Assembly: GCF_002920535.1 (NCBI RefSeq)
Contig: NZ_PQSS01000073.1
Span: forward strand, 1 to 37,067
DNA from: Streptomyces sp. Ru71
GTDB lineage: Bacteria > Actinomycetota > Actinomycetes > Streptomycetales > Streptomycetaceae
Direction of reading: 5' to 3'
Length of the DNA: 37,067 nt
Shown: piece after piece, positions 15,567 to 23,296 of the stretch
Layout: each line of letters begins with the position of its first letter
How positions within the stretch are numbered: the first letter of the stretch is position 1
Notes under the pieces: generated by a model
What the model was told of the DNA's origin: nothing
The model's database searches: none
The model's input: the letters and a program-made list of their open reading frames with translations, nothing else
Translations under genes and position numbers: made by a program

Positions 15567-15615
15567 GCCCTGTCGTTTGGATCATCCCGGCGTCGCGGGG
15601 TCTGGCAGGGCCTAG
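15563..15615. terminator. Large inverted repeat spanning two convergent stop codons
   Basis: CTAGGCCCTG (15563-15572) and CAGGGCCTAG (15606-15615) are exact inverse copies. Each arm contains the stop codon of one gene: TAG of the MFS gene and TAG of the deaminase gene. A second small stem CCCG/CGGG lies inside (15586-15599). It can act as a bidirectional terminator and resembles a small mobile palindrome. Confidence 0.6.
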
Positions 15616-16616
15616 CCGGCCTGCGCCGGGAAGACGTACGCCTCCACCTCGGCGAGATACCGGGCCCGGCGCTCCTCGTCGTCCTCCAGGAAGGAGGCGA
15701 GGAAGGAGTTGCGGGCCAGCTCGCGCAGCCGCTCCTCGCTCAGCCCCAGGGTGCGCCGCACGGCGTCGAAGTTGTCGCCGGCGTAGCCGCCGAAGTAGGC
15801 GGGGTCGTCGGAGTTCACCGTGCACAGCAGCCCGGCGTCGAGCATGGCGGGCAGCGGGTGCTCGGCGAGGACGTCCACGGTGCGCAGCCGCACGTTGGAC
15901 AGCGGGCACAGGGTCAGCGGCACCCGCTCCCGCACCAGCCGCTCCACCAGCGCCGGATCCTCCACGCAGCGCAGCCCGTGGTCGACGCGCTCCACGCCGA
16001 GGACGTCCAGGGCCTCGGTGATGTACTGCGGCGGCCCCTCCTCACCGGCGTGCGCCACCCGGCGCAGCCCGAGCGCGGCGGCGGCCTCGTACACCTCGCG
16101 GAACTTCGCCGGCGGGTGCCCGACCTCGGCCGAGTCCAGCCCGATGCCGGTGATCCGGTCCAGGTAGGGCTTGGCCGCGTCGAGCGTCTCCAGGGCCGAT
16201 TCGGCGGACTCGTCGCGCAGGAAGCACATGATCAGCCGGGTGGACACCCCGTGCCGGGCCTCGCTGCTGCCGAGCGGCCGCCACAGCCCCTCGACGACCG
16301 TGCCCATCGACACGCCGCGGGCCAGGTGGGCCTGCGGGTCGAAGAAGATCTCCGCGTGCCGCACCCCCTGCGCGGCGGCGCGGGCGAGGTAGGCGTCGGC
16401 GAGGTCCTCGAAGTCCCGCTCGGTGCGCAGGACGGCCATGAGGGCGTAGTAGAGATCGAGGAAGGACTGCAGATCCTCGAACCGGTACGCCTCCCGCAGG
16501 GCGTCCTCGTCGGCGAAGGGCAGCTGGACACCGTTCCGCCCGGCCAGCGCGAAGGCCAGCTCGGGTTCCAGGGTGCCTTCGATGTGCAGGTGCAGTTCGG
16601 CTTTGGGCAGTGACAT
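15612..16616 (-). CDS. Adenosine/adenine deaminase family, probably adenine deaminase (type 2)
   Basis: 334 residues of the metal-dependent adenosine deaminase superfamily. Metal and catalytic motifs: LPKAELHLHIEGTLEPEL, RVAHAGEEGPPQYI, RVDHGLRC and VNSDDPAYFGGYAGDNF. The HAGEEGPP and SDDPAYFGGY blocks are those I associate with the adenine deaminase (Aah1/PA0148) branch rather than with true adenosine deaminases, which have a shorter HAGE and a TDDP motif without the FGGY. The likely reaction is adenine to hypoxanthine plus ammonia in purine salvage. I chose ATG 16616 over GTG 16619 because TAAAAT lies six bases upstream of it. Confidence 0.9.
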   Translation of the reverse strand: MSLPKAELHLHIEGTLEPELAFALAGRNGVQLPFADEDALREAYRFEDLQSFLDLYYALMAVLRTERDFEDLADAYLARAAAQGVRHAEIFFDPQAHLARGVSMGTVVEGLWRPLGSSEARHGVSTRLIMCFLRDESAESALETLDAAKPYLDRITGIGLDSAEVGHPPAKFREVYEAAAALGLRRVAHAGEEGPPQYITEALDVLGVERVDHGLRCVEDPALVERLVRERVPLTLCPLSNVRLRTVDVLAEHPLPAMLDAGLLCTVNSDDPAYFGGYAGDNFDAVRRTLGLSEERLRELARNSFLASFLEDDEERRARYLAEVEAYVFPAQAG

Positions 16617-16622
16617 CACAGC

Positions 16623-16628
16623 ATTTTA
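16623..16628 (-). promoter_or_regulatory. Candidate -10 box of the deaminase gene (leaderless)
   Basis: On the minus strand TAAAAT is followed by six bases and ATG 16616. It is a strong -10 in a GC-rich region. No good -35 is seen. Confidence 0.45.
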
Positions 16629-16636
16629 CGGCGCTG

Positions 16637-17542
16637 TCACCGGCGCTTCGGGACCGGCACCCGCAGCAGATCATGGGCCACGGTCAGCTCGCCCTCGAAC
16701 CCGGCGGCCCGCGCCTGCCGCTCGAACTCCTCCGGCTCCGTGTAGCGCTGGCTGAAGTGGGTGAGCACCAGGTGCCGCACGCCCGCGTCCCGCGCCACCG
16801 CCGCCGCCTGACCGGCGGTCAGATGCCCGTGGTCCTCGGCGAGCGCCCTGTCCTCGTCGAGGAAGGTCGACTCGATGACGAGCAGATCGCACCCCTCGGC
16901 GAGCGCGTGCACGCCCTCGCACAACCGGGTGTCCATGACGAATGCGAACCGCTGCCCGCGCCGCACCTCGCTGACGTCCTCGACACGCACCCCGCCCAGC
17001 ACGCCCTCGCGCTGCAGGCGCCCCACGTCCGGCCCCTTGATCCCGGCCGCGGCGAGCCGCTCGGGCAGCATCCGGCGCCCGTCGTGCTCGACCAGCCGGT
17101 AGCCGTAGGACTCCACGGGGTGGGACAGCTTGCGCGCCTGGAGCGTGTAGCCGTCGGTCGCCGCGATCACCCCGTCCTCGCTCACCGGCGCCTCGACGAG
17201 CTGCACGGTCTCCCGGTAGGCGGTGGCGTACCGCAGCCGGTCGAAGAAGCGCTGCCCGGAGCGCGGGTAGTGGGCGGTGACGTCGTGCGGGACCTGGTCG
17301 AGGTTGATCCGCTGGATCACCCCGGCCAGGCCGAGCGAGTGGTCCCCGTGGAAGTGCGTGACGCAGATCCGGTTCAGGTCGTGGGCGGCGACCCCGGCGC
17401 GCAGCATCTGCCGCTGGGTGCCCTCTCCGGGGTCGAAGAGGATGCCCTCGCCGTCCCAGCGCAGCAGATAGCCGTTGTGGTTGCGGTGCCGGGTGGGGAC
17501 CTGGCTGGCGGTGCCGAGGACCACGAGTTCGCGTACGGACAC
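16637..17542 (-). CDS. rnz: Ribonuclease Z
   Basis: A 301-residue metallo-beta-lactamase-fold endonuclease that trims tRNA 3' ends before CCA addition. The zinc motif HFHGDH is at 63-68. Further ligands lie in KLSHPVESYGYR, FVMDTRLCEG and LVLTHFSQRY, and the HLTAGQAA motif near the C-terminus is typical. Length matches the short bacterial form. It begins with GTG 17542, 6 bp after the HIT gene stop, so the two are probably co-transcribed. The downstream deaminase has its own promoter-like site. Confidence 0.95.
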   Translation of the reverse strand: MSVRELVVLGTASQVPTRHRNHNGYLLRWDGEGILFDPGEGTQRQMLRAGVAAHDLNRICVTHFHGDHSLGLAGVIQRINLDQVPHDVTAHYPRSGQRFFDRLRYATAYRETVQLVEAPVSEDGVIAATDGYTLQARKLSHPVESYGYRLVEHDGRRMLPERLAAAGIKGPDVGRLQREGVLGGVRVEDVSEVRRGQRFAFVMDTRLCEGVHALAEGCDLLVIESTFLDEDRALAEDHGHLTAGQAAAVARDAGVRHLVLTHFSQRYTEPEEFERQARAAGFEGELTVAHDLLRVPVPKRR

Positions 17543-17548
17543 GGCTGC

Positions 17549-17902
17549 TTACCCGGGGGGCCAGTTCAGCCCGCGCCCGCCGAGGACGTGGGCGTGCGCG
17601 TGCCAGACGGTCTGGCCGGCGCCGCTGCCGGTGTTGAAGACGACGCGGTAGCTGTCGAGCTTCTCCTCGTCGGCGACCGCCTGCGTCTCGCGCAGCACGT
17701 CAGCGGCCAGCTGGGGCGCCTCCTGGGCCAGGGCGGCCGCGTTCACGTGGTGCGCCTTGGGGATCACCAGGACGTGGGTGGGCGCCTGGGGGTTGATGTC
17801 ACGGAAGGCGACGGTCGTCTCCGTCTCGCGGACGATCGTCGCCGGGACCGTACCTGCGACGATCTTGCAGAACAAGCAGTCGTCCTGCGGCTCCCCTGCC
17901 AT
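17549..17902 (-). CDS. HIT family (HINT-type) nucleotide hydrolase
   Basis: A 117-residue purine nucleoside phosphoramidase-like protein. The histidine triad is WHAHAHVLGG with H101, H103 and H105. The N-terminal CLFCKIVAGTVPA and THVLVIPKAHHVN are the standard HINT blocks, including a CxxC that can bind zinc. ATG 17902 was chosen because GAGGAGG lies nine bases before it; an upstream in-frame start at 17944 adds nothing recognisable. It is directly upstream of rnz. The physiological substrate is unknown for most bacterial HINT proteins. Confidence 0.93.
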   Translation of the reverse strand: MAGEPQDDCLFCKIVAGTVPATIVRETETTVAFRDINPQAPTHVLVIPKAHHVNAAALAQEAPQLAADVLRETQAVADEEKLDSYRVVFNTGSGAGQTVWHAHAHVLGGRGLNWPPG

Positions 17903-17966
17903 GCGTGTGCCTCCTCGCGCCGGGCTGATCACGTACGGAGGCATCGTAGCGACAGTGCGGGCGCCC

Positions 17967-18488
17967 TCACTTGCCCTGGACGGGCCAGCAGGTGGGATCG
18001 CCCTGGCACCAGATGGTCCGGGTCACCGTCACCGTGACGGTGGGCTGCGGTCCGTTCCCGGGCGGCCGCACCGGGGACGGTGTGGCGTTGCAGTTGCCCA
18101 GGCCGCGCACGTGGAACAGCTCCTTGCCGCCGACAGTGGCGGTCAGGTCCCCGCGCACGCACGCGCCCTGGACGGCCCGCGTCACCTTTCCCTTGACGGT
18201 GATGTCCTTGCCGTCCCCGGTCTGCCCCCGGCAGTCGACGGTGGCCACGGTGTCCTCGGTGGCCGACGGCGAGGAGACCCTGTTCCCGTAGTCGGCGGTG
18301 CAGGTCAGCCACCGCACGTCCACGTGCTGCCGCTCCAGCTCCCTGGTCGCGGTCTGGTCGGTGGTGTAGGCGACGGTGGCGGAACTGAGGCCGGCGGGAT
18401 CACAGGCCACGACCGAGCCCACGGCCACGACCACCAGTCCGGCCGCGCCGGCCACCCTCGTCCCCCGGACACGCCTCGACACGTCCAT
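17967..18488 (-). CDS. Putative secreted lipoprotein of unknown function
   Basis: 173 residues. The N-terminus has basic residues (MDVSRRVRGTR), a hydrophobic run (VAGAAGLVVVAVGSVV) and a plausible lipobox ending at C29 (SVVAC), so it is probably lipid-anchored outside the membrane. The mature part has several cysteines (TCTADYG, VDCRGQ, GACVRG, GNCNA, WCQGDPTCWP), which suggests disulfide bonds, and a Pro/Thr-rich stretch (TPSPVRPPGNGPQPT) before the end. No family was recognised. Its neighbours HIT and VOC give no clue to function. Confidence 0.65.
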   Translation of the reverse strand: MDVSRRVRGTRVAGAAGLVVVAVGSVVACDPAGLSSATVAYTTDQTATRELERQHVDVRWLTCTADYGNRVSSPSATEDTVATVDCRGQTGDGKDITVKGKVTRAVQGACVRGDLTATVGGKELFHVRGLGNCNATPSPVRPPGNGPQPTVTVTVTRTIWCQGDPTCWPVQGK

Positions 18489-18569
18489 GCAGGGCAGCGT
18501 GCCATCACCTGGCGGTGGGCGGTAGAGCGCATACGGCCACGGTGGGGTGGGGTGGTCGGTGCGGGTGCG

Positions 18570-18613
18570 GGTGCGTTGTGGTTGCTCGCGCAGTTCCCCG
18601 CGCCCCTGGGGTG
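18570..18613. repeat. Likely dispersed Streptomyces intergenic repeat
   Basis: On the minus strand this reads CCCCAGGGGCGCGGGGAACT followed by GCGCGAGCAACCACAACGC. I recognise the GGGGCGCGGGGAACTGCGCG core as a motif recurring between genes in Streptomyces. It is preceded on the plus strand by a GGTGCG micro-repeat. The 176-bp space 18489-18664 holds this and a stem-loop, and no gene. Confidence 0.5.
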
Positions 18614-18629
18614 GCCACCGTGCCGTTCG

Positions 18630-18658
18630 CTCAAGCCGCGAGGGCGGCGCCGCTTGAG
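18630..18658 (-). terminator. Stem-loop after the VOC gene
   Basis: CTCAAGC (18630-18636) and GCTTGAG (18652-18658) pair exactly, seven bases beyond the VOC stop codon. There is no T tract, as is usual in Streptomyces. Confidence 0.5.
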
Positions 18659-18664
18659 GGCACG

Positions 18665-19057
18665 TCAGCCTCGCAGTAGTAGCCACTCCTGGAGTTCCAC
18701 CAGGTTGCCCTCCGGGTCCTTGAGGTGGGCGACGCGCATGCGGTCGGTCATGGGGGCCGGGCCGTGCGCCAGCACCGCGCCCCGCGCCGTGATCTCGGCG
18801 CAGTAGGCGTCCAGGTCGTCCACGCGGAGCACCACCAGCGACCGGTGCCCCGTGGCCGTCTCCCCCAACTCGCCCAGCACCGAGGCCATCATCCCCCGGT
18901 CCTGCAACGCGATCCCCGCGGAGCCGACCGCGGGACTGAACTTCTCGTACGGCCCCTCGACCGCCCCCGACTGCGGCTTCAGGCCGAGCACATCGGCGTA
19001 GAAGCGGTAACAGGCGGCGAAGTCGGTGACCAGCAGCCGGACTTGAGCGAGTTCCAT
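18665..19057 (-). CDS. VOC (glyoxalase/bleomycin resistance) family protein
   Basis: 130 residues with the two beta-alpha-beta-beta-beta repeats of the vicinal oxygen chelate fold: MELAQVRLLVTDFAACYRFY and VLGLKP in the first, RVDDLDAYCAEI and HLKDPEGNLVELQEW in the second. The C-terminal DPEGNxVEL is the most diagnostic piece. Members bind a metal and act on varied substrates, so function cannot be assigned. ATG 19057 is preceded by GGGGGA. It ends 7 bp before a stem-loop and starts 25 bp after the rsmE stop, so it may be co-transcribed with rsmE. Confidence 0.88.
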   Translation of the reverse strand: MELAQVRLLVTDFAACYRFYADVLGLKPQSGAVEGPYEKFSPAVGSAGIALQDRGMMASVLGELGETATGHRSLVVLRVDDLDAYCAEITARGAVLAHGPAPMTDRMRVAHLKDPEGNLVELQEWLLLRG

Positions 19058-19082
19058 GACGTTCCCCCACATTCCCTCGATG

Positions 19083-19832
19083 TCAGGACCAGCGGCCGGT
19101 ACGGCCCAGCAGCAGCGCCGCTGCGGCCGTCCCGGCGGTCGATGTGCGCAGCACGCTGGGTCCGAGCACGTACGCCTTCGCCCCGGCCTCCTCGAAGAGC
19201 GCCAACTCCTCCCGGGACACGCCCCCTTCAGGTCCCACGACCAGCACGATCTCCCCCTCGCGGGGCAGCTGCGCGGTCGCCAGCGGCTCGCTCGCGTGCT
19301 CGAAGTCGGAGTGCAGCACCCCCGCGAAATCGGCCTTGGCCAAAAGTGCCGCAACCTGCTTGGTCGTGGCCGCGTCCGCGACCTCGGGAAAGCGCACCCG
19401 CCGGGACTGCTTGCCGGCCTCCCGGGCCGTGCCGCGCCACTTGCCGAGCGCCTTCAGCCCGCGGTCGCCCTTCCACTGGGTGATGCACCGGGCCGCCTGC
19501 CACGGCACGATCGCGTCCACACCGACCTCGGTCATGGTCTCCACGGCCAGCTCACCCCGGTCGCCCTTGGGCAGCGCCTGGACGACCGTGATCCGCGGCG
19601 CGGGCACGGGCTCCTCCAGCACCGCGGCCATGTGCACGACGAGCCGGTCCTTGCCCTCCGTGCCGAGCACCTCGCACTCGGCCCAGCGCCCCTGGCCGTC
19701 GGTCAGCACGACGGGCTCGCCCGCCTCAAGCCGCTTCACGGACACCGCGTGCCGCCCCTCGGGCCCGTCGAGGACGTAGCGCCCGCCACTGTCGGAGTCG
19801 AAGTGGGGGACGACGAACACCGGCGCGGTCAT
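19083..19832 (-). CDS. rsmE: 16S rRNA m3U1498 methyltransferase RsmE
   Basis: A 249-residue SPOUT-class enzyme that methylates U1498 of 16S rRNA using S-adenosylmethionine. The N-terminal PUA-like part reads VFVVPHFDSDSGGRYVLDGPEGRHAV in outline. The knot motifs are LVVGPEGGVSREELALF and LGPSVLRTSTAGTAA. QALPKGDRGELAVETMTEVGV is also characteristic. ATG 19832 overlaps the nitronate monooxygenase stop (ATGA). The frame stays open further upstream, but that part is low-complexity Gly/Arg. In many bacteria rsmE follows dnaJ or prmA; here it follows dnaJ2 after one gene. Confidence 0.95.
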   Translation of the reverse strand: MTAPVFVVPHFDSDSGGRYVLDGPEGRHAVSVKRLEAGEPVVLTDGQGRWAECEVLGTEGKDRLVVHMAAVLEEPVPAPRITVVQALPKGDRGELAVETMTEVGVDAIVPWQAARCITQWKGDRGLKALGKWRGTAREAGKQSRRVRFPEVADAATTKQVAALLAKADFAGVLHSDFEHASEPLATAQLPREGEIVLVVGPEGGVSREELALFEEAGAKAYVLGPSVLRTSTAGTAAAALLLGRTGRWS

Positions 19833-20914
19833 CGGACGCCACCCCCCTGAGCGCCGCCCGGCAGCGCCGTCCGGGCCGCGGTCAGTTCGGCGACCAGCAC
19901 CTCCACCAGCTGCCCGGCCGGCAGCGCCCGCGCCAGCCGGTGCCCCTGCCCCGCCCACAACGCCATCCCCTGCGCGTCCCCGGCCTTGGCGGCGGCCCTG
20001 CGCAGCGGCGCGGTCATGTGGTGGATCTCCGGGTAGGCGGCGGGCGCGTACGGCCCGTGCTCCCGCAGGAACCGGTTGACCAGCCCGCGCGCCGGACGCC
20101 CGGAGAAGGCCCGGGTCAGCTCGGTGCGCACGAACAGCGGGTTGGTCAGCGCCTCCTTGTGCAGCGCGTGCGCCCCGGACTCCGCGGTGGCCAGGAACGC
20201 CGTGCCGAGCTGCGCGGCGCTCGCCCCCGCCGCGAGCACCGCGGCGATCTGGCTGCCCCGCATCAGCCCGCCCGCGGCGACCACCGGGATCGACACGCTC
20301 TCCCGGATCAGGGCGAGGAGGGCCAGCAGCCCGATCCCCGAGCCGTCGTTCTCCGGTGCGTCCCGGTGCGCGCCCTGGTGCCCGCCGGCCTCCACGCCCT
20401 GCGCGACGACCGCGTCCGCACCGGACCGCTGCACGGCCACCGCCTCGTCCGCGGTGGTGGCGGTGACCATGACGAACGTGCCGACGCGGTGCAGGGAGTC
20501 GACGACCTCACGGCTCGGTACGCCGAAGTGGAAGGAGACCACCGGCACCGGGTCGTCCCGCAGCACCGCGAGCTTCGCCTCGAAGCCGTCGTCCCGCCCG
20601 CTGTCGGGGTCGCCCAGCTCGGTCTCGTACCAGGTGGCCTCGCCGGCCAGCTGGTGGGCGTAGACCTCGATGGCACCGGACTCGGCGTATTCCGGCTGCG
20701 GCATGAAGACGTTGACTCCGAAGGGGCGTCCCGTCAGGCTCCGCAGCTGCTTGATCTCCTGGTACATGCCGTCGGCGGTCTTGTACCCGGCGGCGAGGAA
20801 GCCGAGGCCGCCCGCCTCGGACACGGCGGCGGCGAGCTGCGGCACGGAGACGCCGCCCGCCATGGGAGCCTGCACGATCGGATGCGGGAAGAGATCGGTC
20901 AGTGCGGAGGACAT
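19829..20914 (-). CDS. Nitronate monooxygenase family flavoprotein
   Basis: A 361-residue FMN TIM-barrel enzyme of the NMO/2-nitropropane dioxygenase family, which oxidises toxic alkyl nitronates to carbonyl compounds and nitrite. Landmarks: HPIVQAPMAGGVSVPQLAAA at the N-terminus, VAQGVEAGGHQGAHRD with the catalytic-region His, and PVVAAGGLMRGSQIAAVLAAGASAAQ in the phosphate-binding half. The stop overlaps rsmE by 4 bp. A 16-bp palindrome stands 38 bp upstream of its start and could be an operator or the dnaJ2 terminator. Some family members have other oxidase roles, so the substrate is inferred. Confidence 0.92.
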   Translation of the reverse strand: MSSALTDLFPHPIVQAPMAGGVSVPQLAAAVSEAGGLGFLAAGYKTADGMYQEIKQLRSLTGRPFGVNVFMPQPEYAESGAIEVYAHQLAGEATWYETELGDPDSGRDDGFEAKLAVLRDDPVPVVSFHFGVPSREVVDSLHRVGTFVMVTATTADEAVAVQRSGADAVVAQGVEAGGHQGAHRDAPENDGSGIGLLALLALIRESVSIPVVAAGGLMRGSQIAAVLAAGASAAQLGTAFLATAESGAHALHKEALTNPLFVRTELTRAFSGRPARGLVNRFLREHGPYAPAAYPEIHHMTAPLRRAAAKAGDAQGMALWAGQGHRLARALPAGQLVEVLVAELTAARTALPGGAQGGGVR

Positions 20915-20951
20915 GACCGCATGGTGTCACGTCCTCCGCACAAGTCCGAAA

Positions 20952-20967
20952 CCAACCGTCCGGTTGG
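20952..20967. promoter_or_regulatory. Palindrome between dnaJ2 and the nitronate monooxygenase gene
   Basis: CCAACCG-TC-CGGTTGG is a perfect 7-bp inverted repeat with a 2-bp centre, 25 bp after the dnaJ2 stop and 38 bp before the NMO start. The tight centre suits a protein-binding operator (TetR-like) better than a hairpin, though both are possible. Confidence 0.45.
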
Positions 20968-20991
20968 CATAGGCCACCGGAAACGTCCGGC

Positions 20992-22128
20992 TCAGCGCCC
21001 GTTGAAGGCGTCCTTCAGCCGCGAGAACAGACCCTGCTGCCCCGGCTGGAACTGGCCCTGCGGCCGTTCCTCGCCGCGCAGCTTCGCCAGCTCGCGCAGC
21101 AGGCGCTCCTGCTCGGGGTCGAGCTTGGTCGGGGTCTGCACCTCGACGTGCACGATCAGGTCGCCCCGGCCGCCGCCCCGCAGATGCGTGACACCGCGGT
21201 TGTGCAGCGGGATCGACTGGCCGGACTGGGTGCCGGGCCGGATGTCGACCTCCTCCATGCCGTCCAGCGTCTCCAGCGGCACCTTGGTGCCGAGGGCCGC
21301 CGCCGTCATCGGGATCGTCACCGTGCAGTGCAGGTCGTCGCCGCGCCGCTGGAACACCGGGTGCGGCAGCTCGTGGATCTCGACGTAGAGGTCACCGGCG
21401 GGGCCGCCGCCGGGCCCGACCTCGCCCTCGCCCGCGAGCTGGATGCGCGTGCCGTTGTCGACACCGGCCGGGATCTTCACCGTCAGCGTCCGCCGCGAGC
21501 GCACCCGGCCGTCACCGGCACACTCCGGGCACGGGTTCGGCACGATGGTGCCGAAGCCCTGGCACTGCGGGCACGGCCGCGAGGTCATGACCTGGCCCAG
21601 GAAGGACCGGGTGACCTGCGAGACCTCACCACGGCCCCGGCACATGTCACAGGTCTGCGCCGTGGTGCCCGGCGCGGCGCCCTCACCGGAGCAGGTGGAG
21701 CAGACGATGGCCGTCTCCACCTGGATGTCCTTCGTGGTGCCGAAGGCCGCCTCGTCCAGCTCGACCTCGACCCGGATCATCGCGTCCTGGCCCCGGCGGG
21801 TGCGCGAGCGCGGCCCGCGCTGCGACGCCGTACCGAAGAACGCGTCCATGATGTCGGAGAAGTTGCCGAAGCCGCCCGCGCCGAAACCGCCCGCGCCGGC
21901 GCCGCCGGACTGCGAGAGCGGGTCGCCGCCGAGGTCGTAGACCTGCTTCTTCTGCGGGTCCGACAGCACCTCGTAGGCGGCGTTGATCTCCTTGAACCGC
22001 TCCTGCGTCTTCGGATCGGGGTTGACGTCCGGGTGCAGCTCGCGTGCGAGCCGCCTGAACGCCTTCTTGATCTCATCCTGCGACGCGTCGCGGCGCACGC
22101 CGAGTACGGCGTAGTAGTCCGTGGCCAC
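20992..22128 (-). CDS. dnaJ2: Chaperone DnaJ (second copy type, HrcA-linked)
   Basis: A 378-residue Hsp40 co-chaperone that stimulates DnaK ATPase. The J domain (1-70) has HPD at 32-34. A Gly/Phe region follows (about 74-100). Four zinc-finger repeats start at C133 (CSTCSGEG), C150 (CDMCRGRG), C176 (CPQCQGFG) and C190 (CPECAGDG). The C-terminal substrate domain is complete. The GTG start follows the hrcA stop with no gap and has GGAG six bases upstream within hrcA, so it is translated from the CIRCE-controlled hrcA transcript. Confidence 0.96.
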   Translation of the reverse strand: MATDYYAVLGVRRDASQDEIKKAFRRLARELHPDVNPDPKTQERFKEINAAYEVLSDPQKKQVYDLGGDPLSQSGGAGAGGFGAGGFGNFSDIMDAFFGTASQRGPRSRTRRGQDAMIRVEVELDEAAFGTTKDIQVETAIVCSTCSGEGAAPGTTAQTCDMCRGRGEVSQVTRSFLGQVMTSRPCPQCQGFGTIVPNPCPECAGDGRVRSRRTLTVKIPAGVDNGTRIQLAGEGEVGPGGGPAGDLYVEIHELPHPVFQRRGDDLHCTVTIPMTAAALGTKVPLETLDGMEEVDIRPGTQSGQSIPLHNRGVTHLRGGGRGDLIVHVEVQTPTKLDPEQERLLRELAKLRGEERPQGQFQPGQQGLFSRLKDAFNGR

Positions 22129-23145
22129 CTACGACTCCGCCAGGATCTGTCCGACGTACCGTGCCACTGCGCGTACCGCTCCCATCGTTCCCGGGTAGTC
22201 CATGCGGGTCGGTCCGACCACGCCGAGCTTGGCGACAGCCTCGCCGCCCGAACCGTAGCCGACCGACACGACGGACGTGGAGTTGAGTCCTTCGTGGGCG
22301 TTCTCGTGACCGATACGGACGGTCACGCCCGGATCCTTCGCCTCGCCGAGCAGCTTCAGGAGGACGACCTGCTCCTCCAGGGCCTCCAGCACCGGCCGGA
22401 TCGTCAGGGGGAAGTCGTGCGAGAACCGGGTCAGATTGGCGGTGCCGCCGATCATCAGCCGTTCCTCGTTCTCCTCGACGAGCGTCTCCAGCAGCGTGGA
22501 CAGCACCGTCGAGACCGTGCCGCGGTCCTCCGGCTCGAAGGCGTCCGGCAGGTCCTCGACCAGCCTCGGCACGTCCGTGAACCGGCGGCCGGCGACCCGG
22601 CTGTTCAGCCGCGCCCGCAGATCCGCCAGCGACGTCTCACCGAAGGGCGCCGGGCAGTCCACCATCCGCTGCTCGACCCGGCCGGTGTCGGTGATCAGCA
22701 CCAGCATCACCCGCGCGGGCGCGAGCGACAGCAGCTCCACGTGCCGCACGGTCGAGCGGGTCAGCGACGGGTACTGCACGACCGCCACCTGCCGCGTGAG
22801 CTGCGCCAGCAGCCGCACCGTCCGCGCGACGACATCGTCCAGATCGACGGCGCCCTCCAGGAAGTTCTGGATCGCCCGCCGCTCCGGTCCGGTCATCGGC
22901 TTCACACCGGCCAGCTTGTCGACGAACAGCCGGTAGCCCTTGTCGGTGGGGATGCGCCCCGCGCTGGTGTGCGGCTGCGCGATGTACCCCTCGTCCTCCA
23001 GGGCCGCCATGTCGTTGCGGACCGTCGCCGGGGAGACGCCGAGGTTGTGCCGCTCCGTGAGCGCCTTCGAACCGACCGGCTCCTCGGTGCCCACATAGTC
23101 CTGGACGATGGCGCGCAGCACCTGAAGCCGTCGTTCACTCAGCAT
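22129..23145 (-). CDS. hrcA: Heat-inducible transcription repressor HrcA
   Basis: A 338-residue repressor of heat-shock genes that binds CIRCE. The N-terminal winged helix reads LSERRLQVLRAIVQDYVGTE, PVGSKALTERHNLGVSPATV and RNDMAALEDEGYIAQPHTSA. The GAF-like effector domain fills the rest. ATG 23145 has GGAGGTG seven bases upstream, so the in-frame extension to 23190, which would run into the CIRCE element, is rejected. A CIRCE copy lies 39-65 bp before the start, so the gene represses itself and dnaJ2. Confidence 0.97.
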   Translation of the reverse strand: MLSERRLQVLRAIVQDYVGTEEPVGSKALTERHNLGVSPATVRNDMAALEDEGYIAQPHTSAGRIPTDKGYRLFVDKLAGVKPMTGPERRAIQNFLEGAVDLDDVVARTVRLLAQLTRQVAVVQYPSLTRSTVRHVELLSLAPARVMLVLITDTGRVEQRMVDCPAPFGETSLADLRARLNSRVAGRRFTDVPRLVEDLPDAFEPEDRGTVSTVLSTLLETLVEENEERLMIGGTANLTRFSHDFPLTIRPVLEALEEQVVLLKLLGEAKDPGVTVRIGHENAHEGLNSTSVVSVGYGSGGEAVAKLGVVGPTRMDYPGTMGAVRAVARYVGQILAES

Positions 23146-23183
23146 CGCGCACACCTCCAGAAGTCTTTCCCTCGGCACCTGCC

Positions 23184-23210
23184 CTGGCACTCTGCGCGTG
23201 CGAGTGCCAG
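23184..23210. promoter_or_regulatory. CIRCE operator
   Basis: CTGGCACTC and GAGTGCCAG are exact inverse copies separated by nine bases, the CIRCE form (usual core GCACTC-N9-GAGTGC). It lies between the predicted hrcA start point and the hrcA start codon. Confidence 0.95.
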
Positions 23211-23223
23211 ACGTCCCCGGCCC

Positions 23224-23254
23224 AGTGTACGGCGGTGGGGTACGCCCCCGGCAA
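23224..23254 (-). promoter_or_regulatory. Candidate hrcA promoter
   Basis: On the minus strand TTGCCG (23249-23254) and TACACT (23224-23229) have a long 19-base spacer. Transcription from about 23217 would start just before CIRCE. Confidence 0.5.
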
Positions 23255-23284
23255 GGCTGGTCATACCGCGTGGTCGCGTACCGC

Positions 23285-23290
23285 TAGCGT
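23285..23290 (+). promoter_or_regulatory. Candidate -10 box of the MBL-fold gene (leaderless)
   Basis: TAGCGT ends six bases before ATG 23297. No Shine-Dalgarno sequence precedes the start. Confidence 0.4.
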
Positions 23291-23296
23291 CGCGGT

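Noticed and set aside
15563..15615. Insertion-sequence end
   Set aside because: No transposase, target duplication or second end is visible; kept only as a palindromic element.
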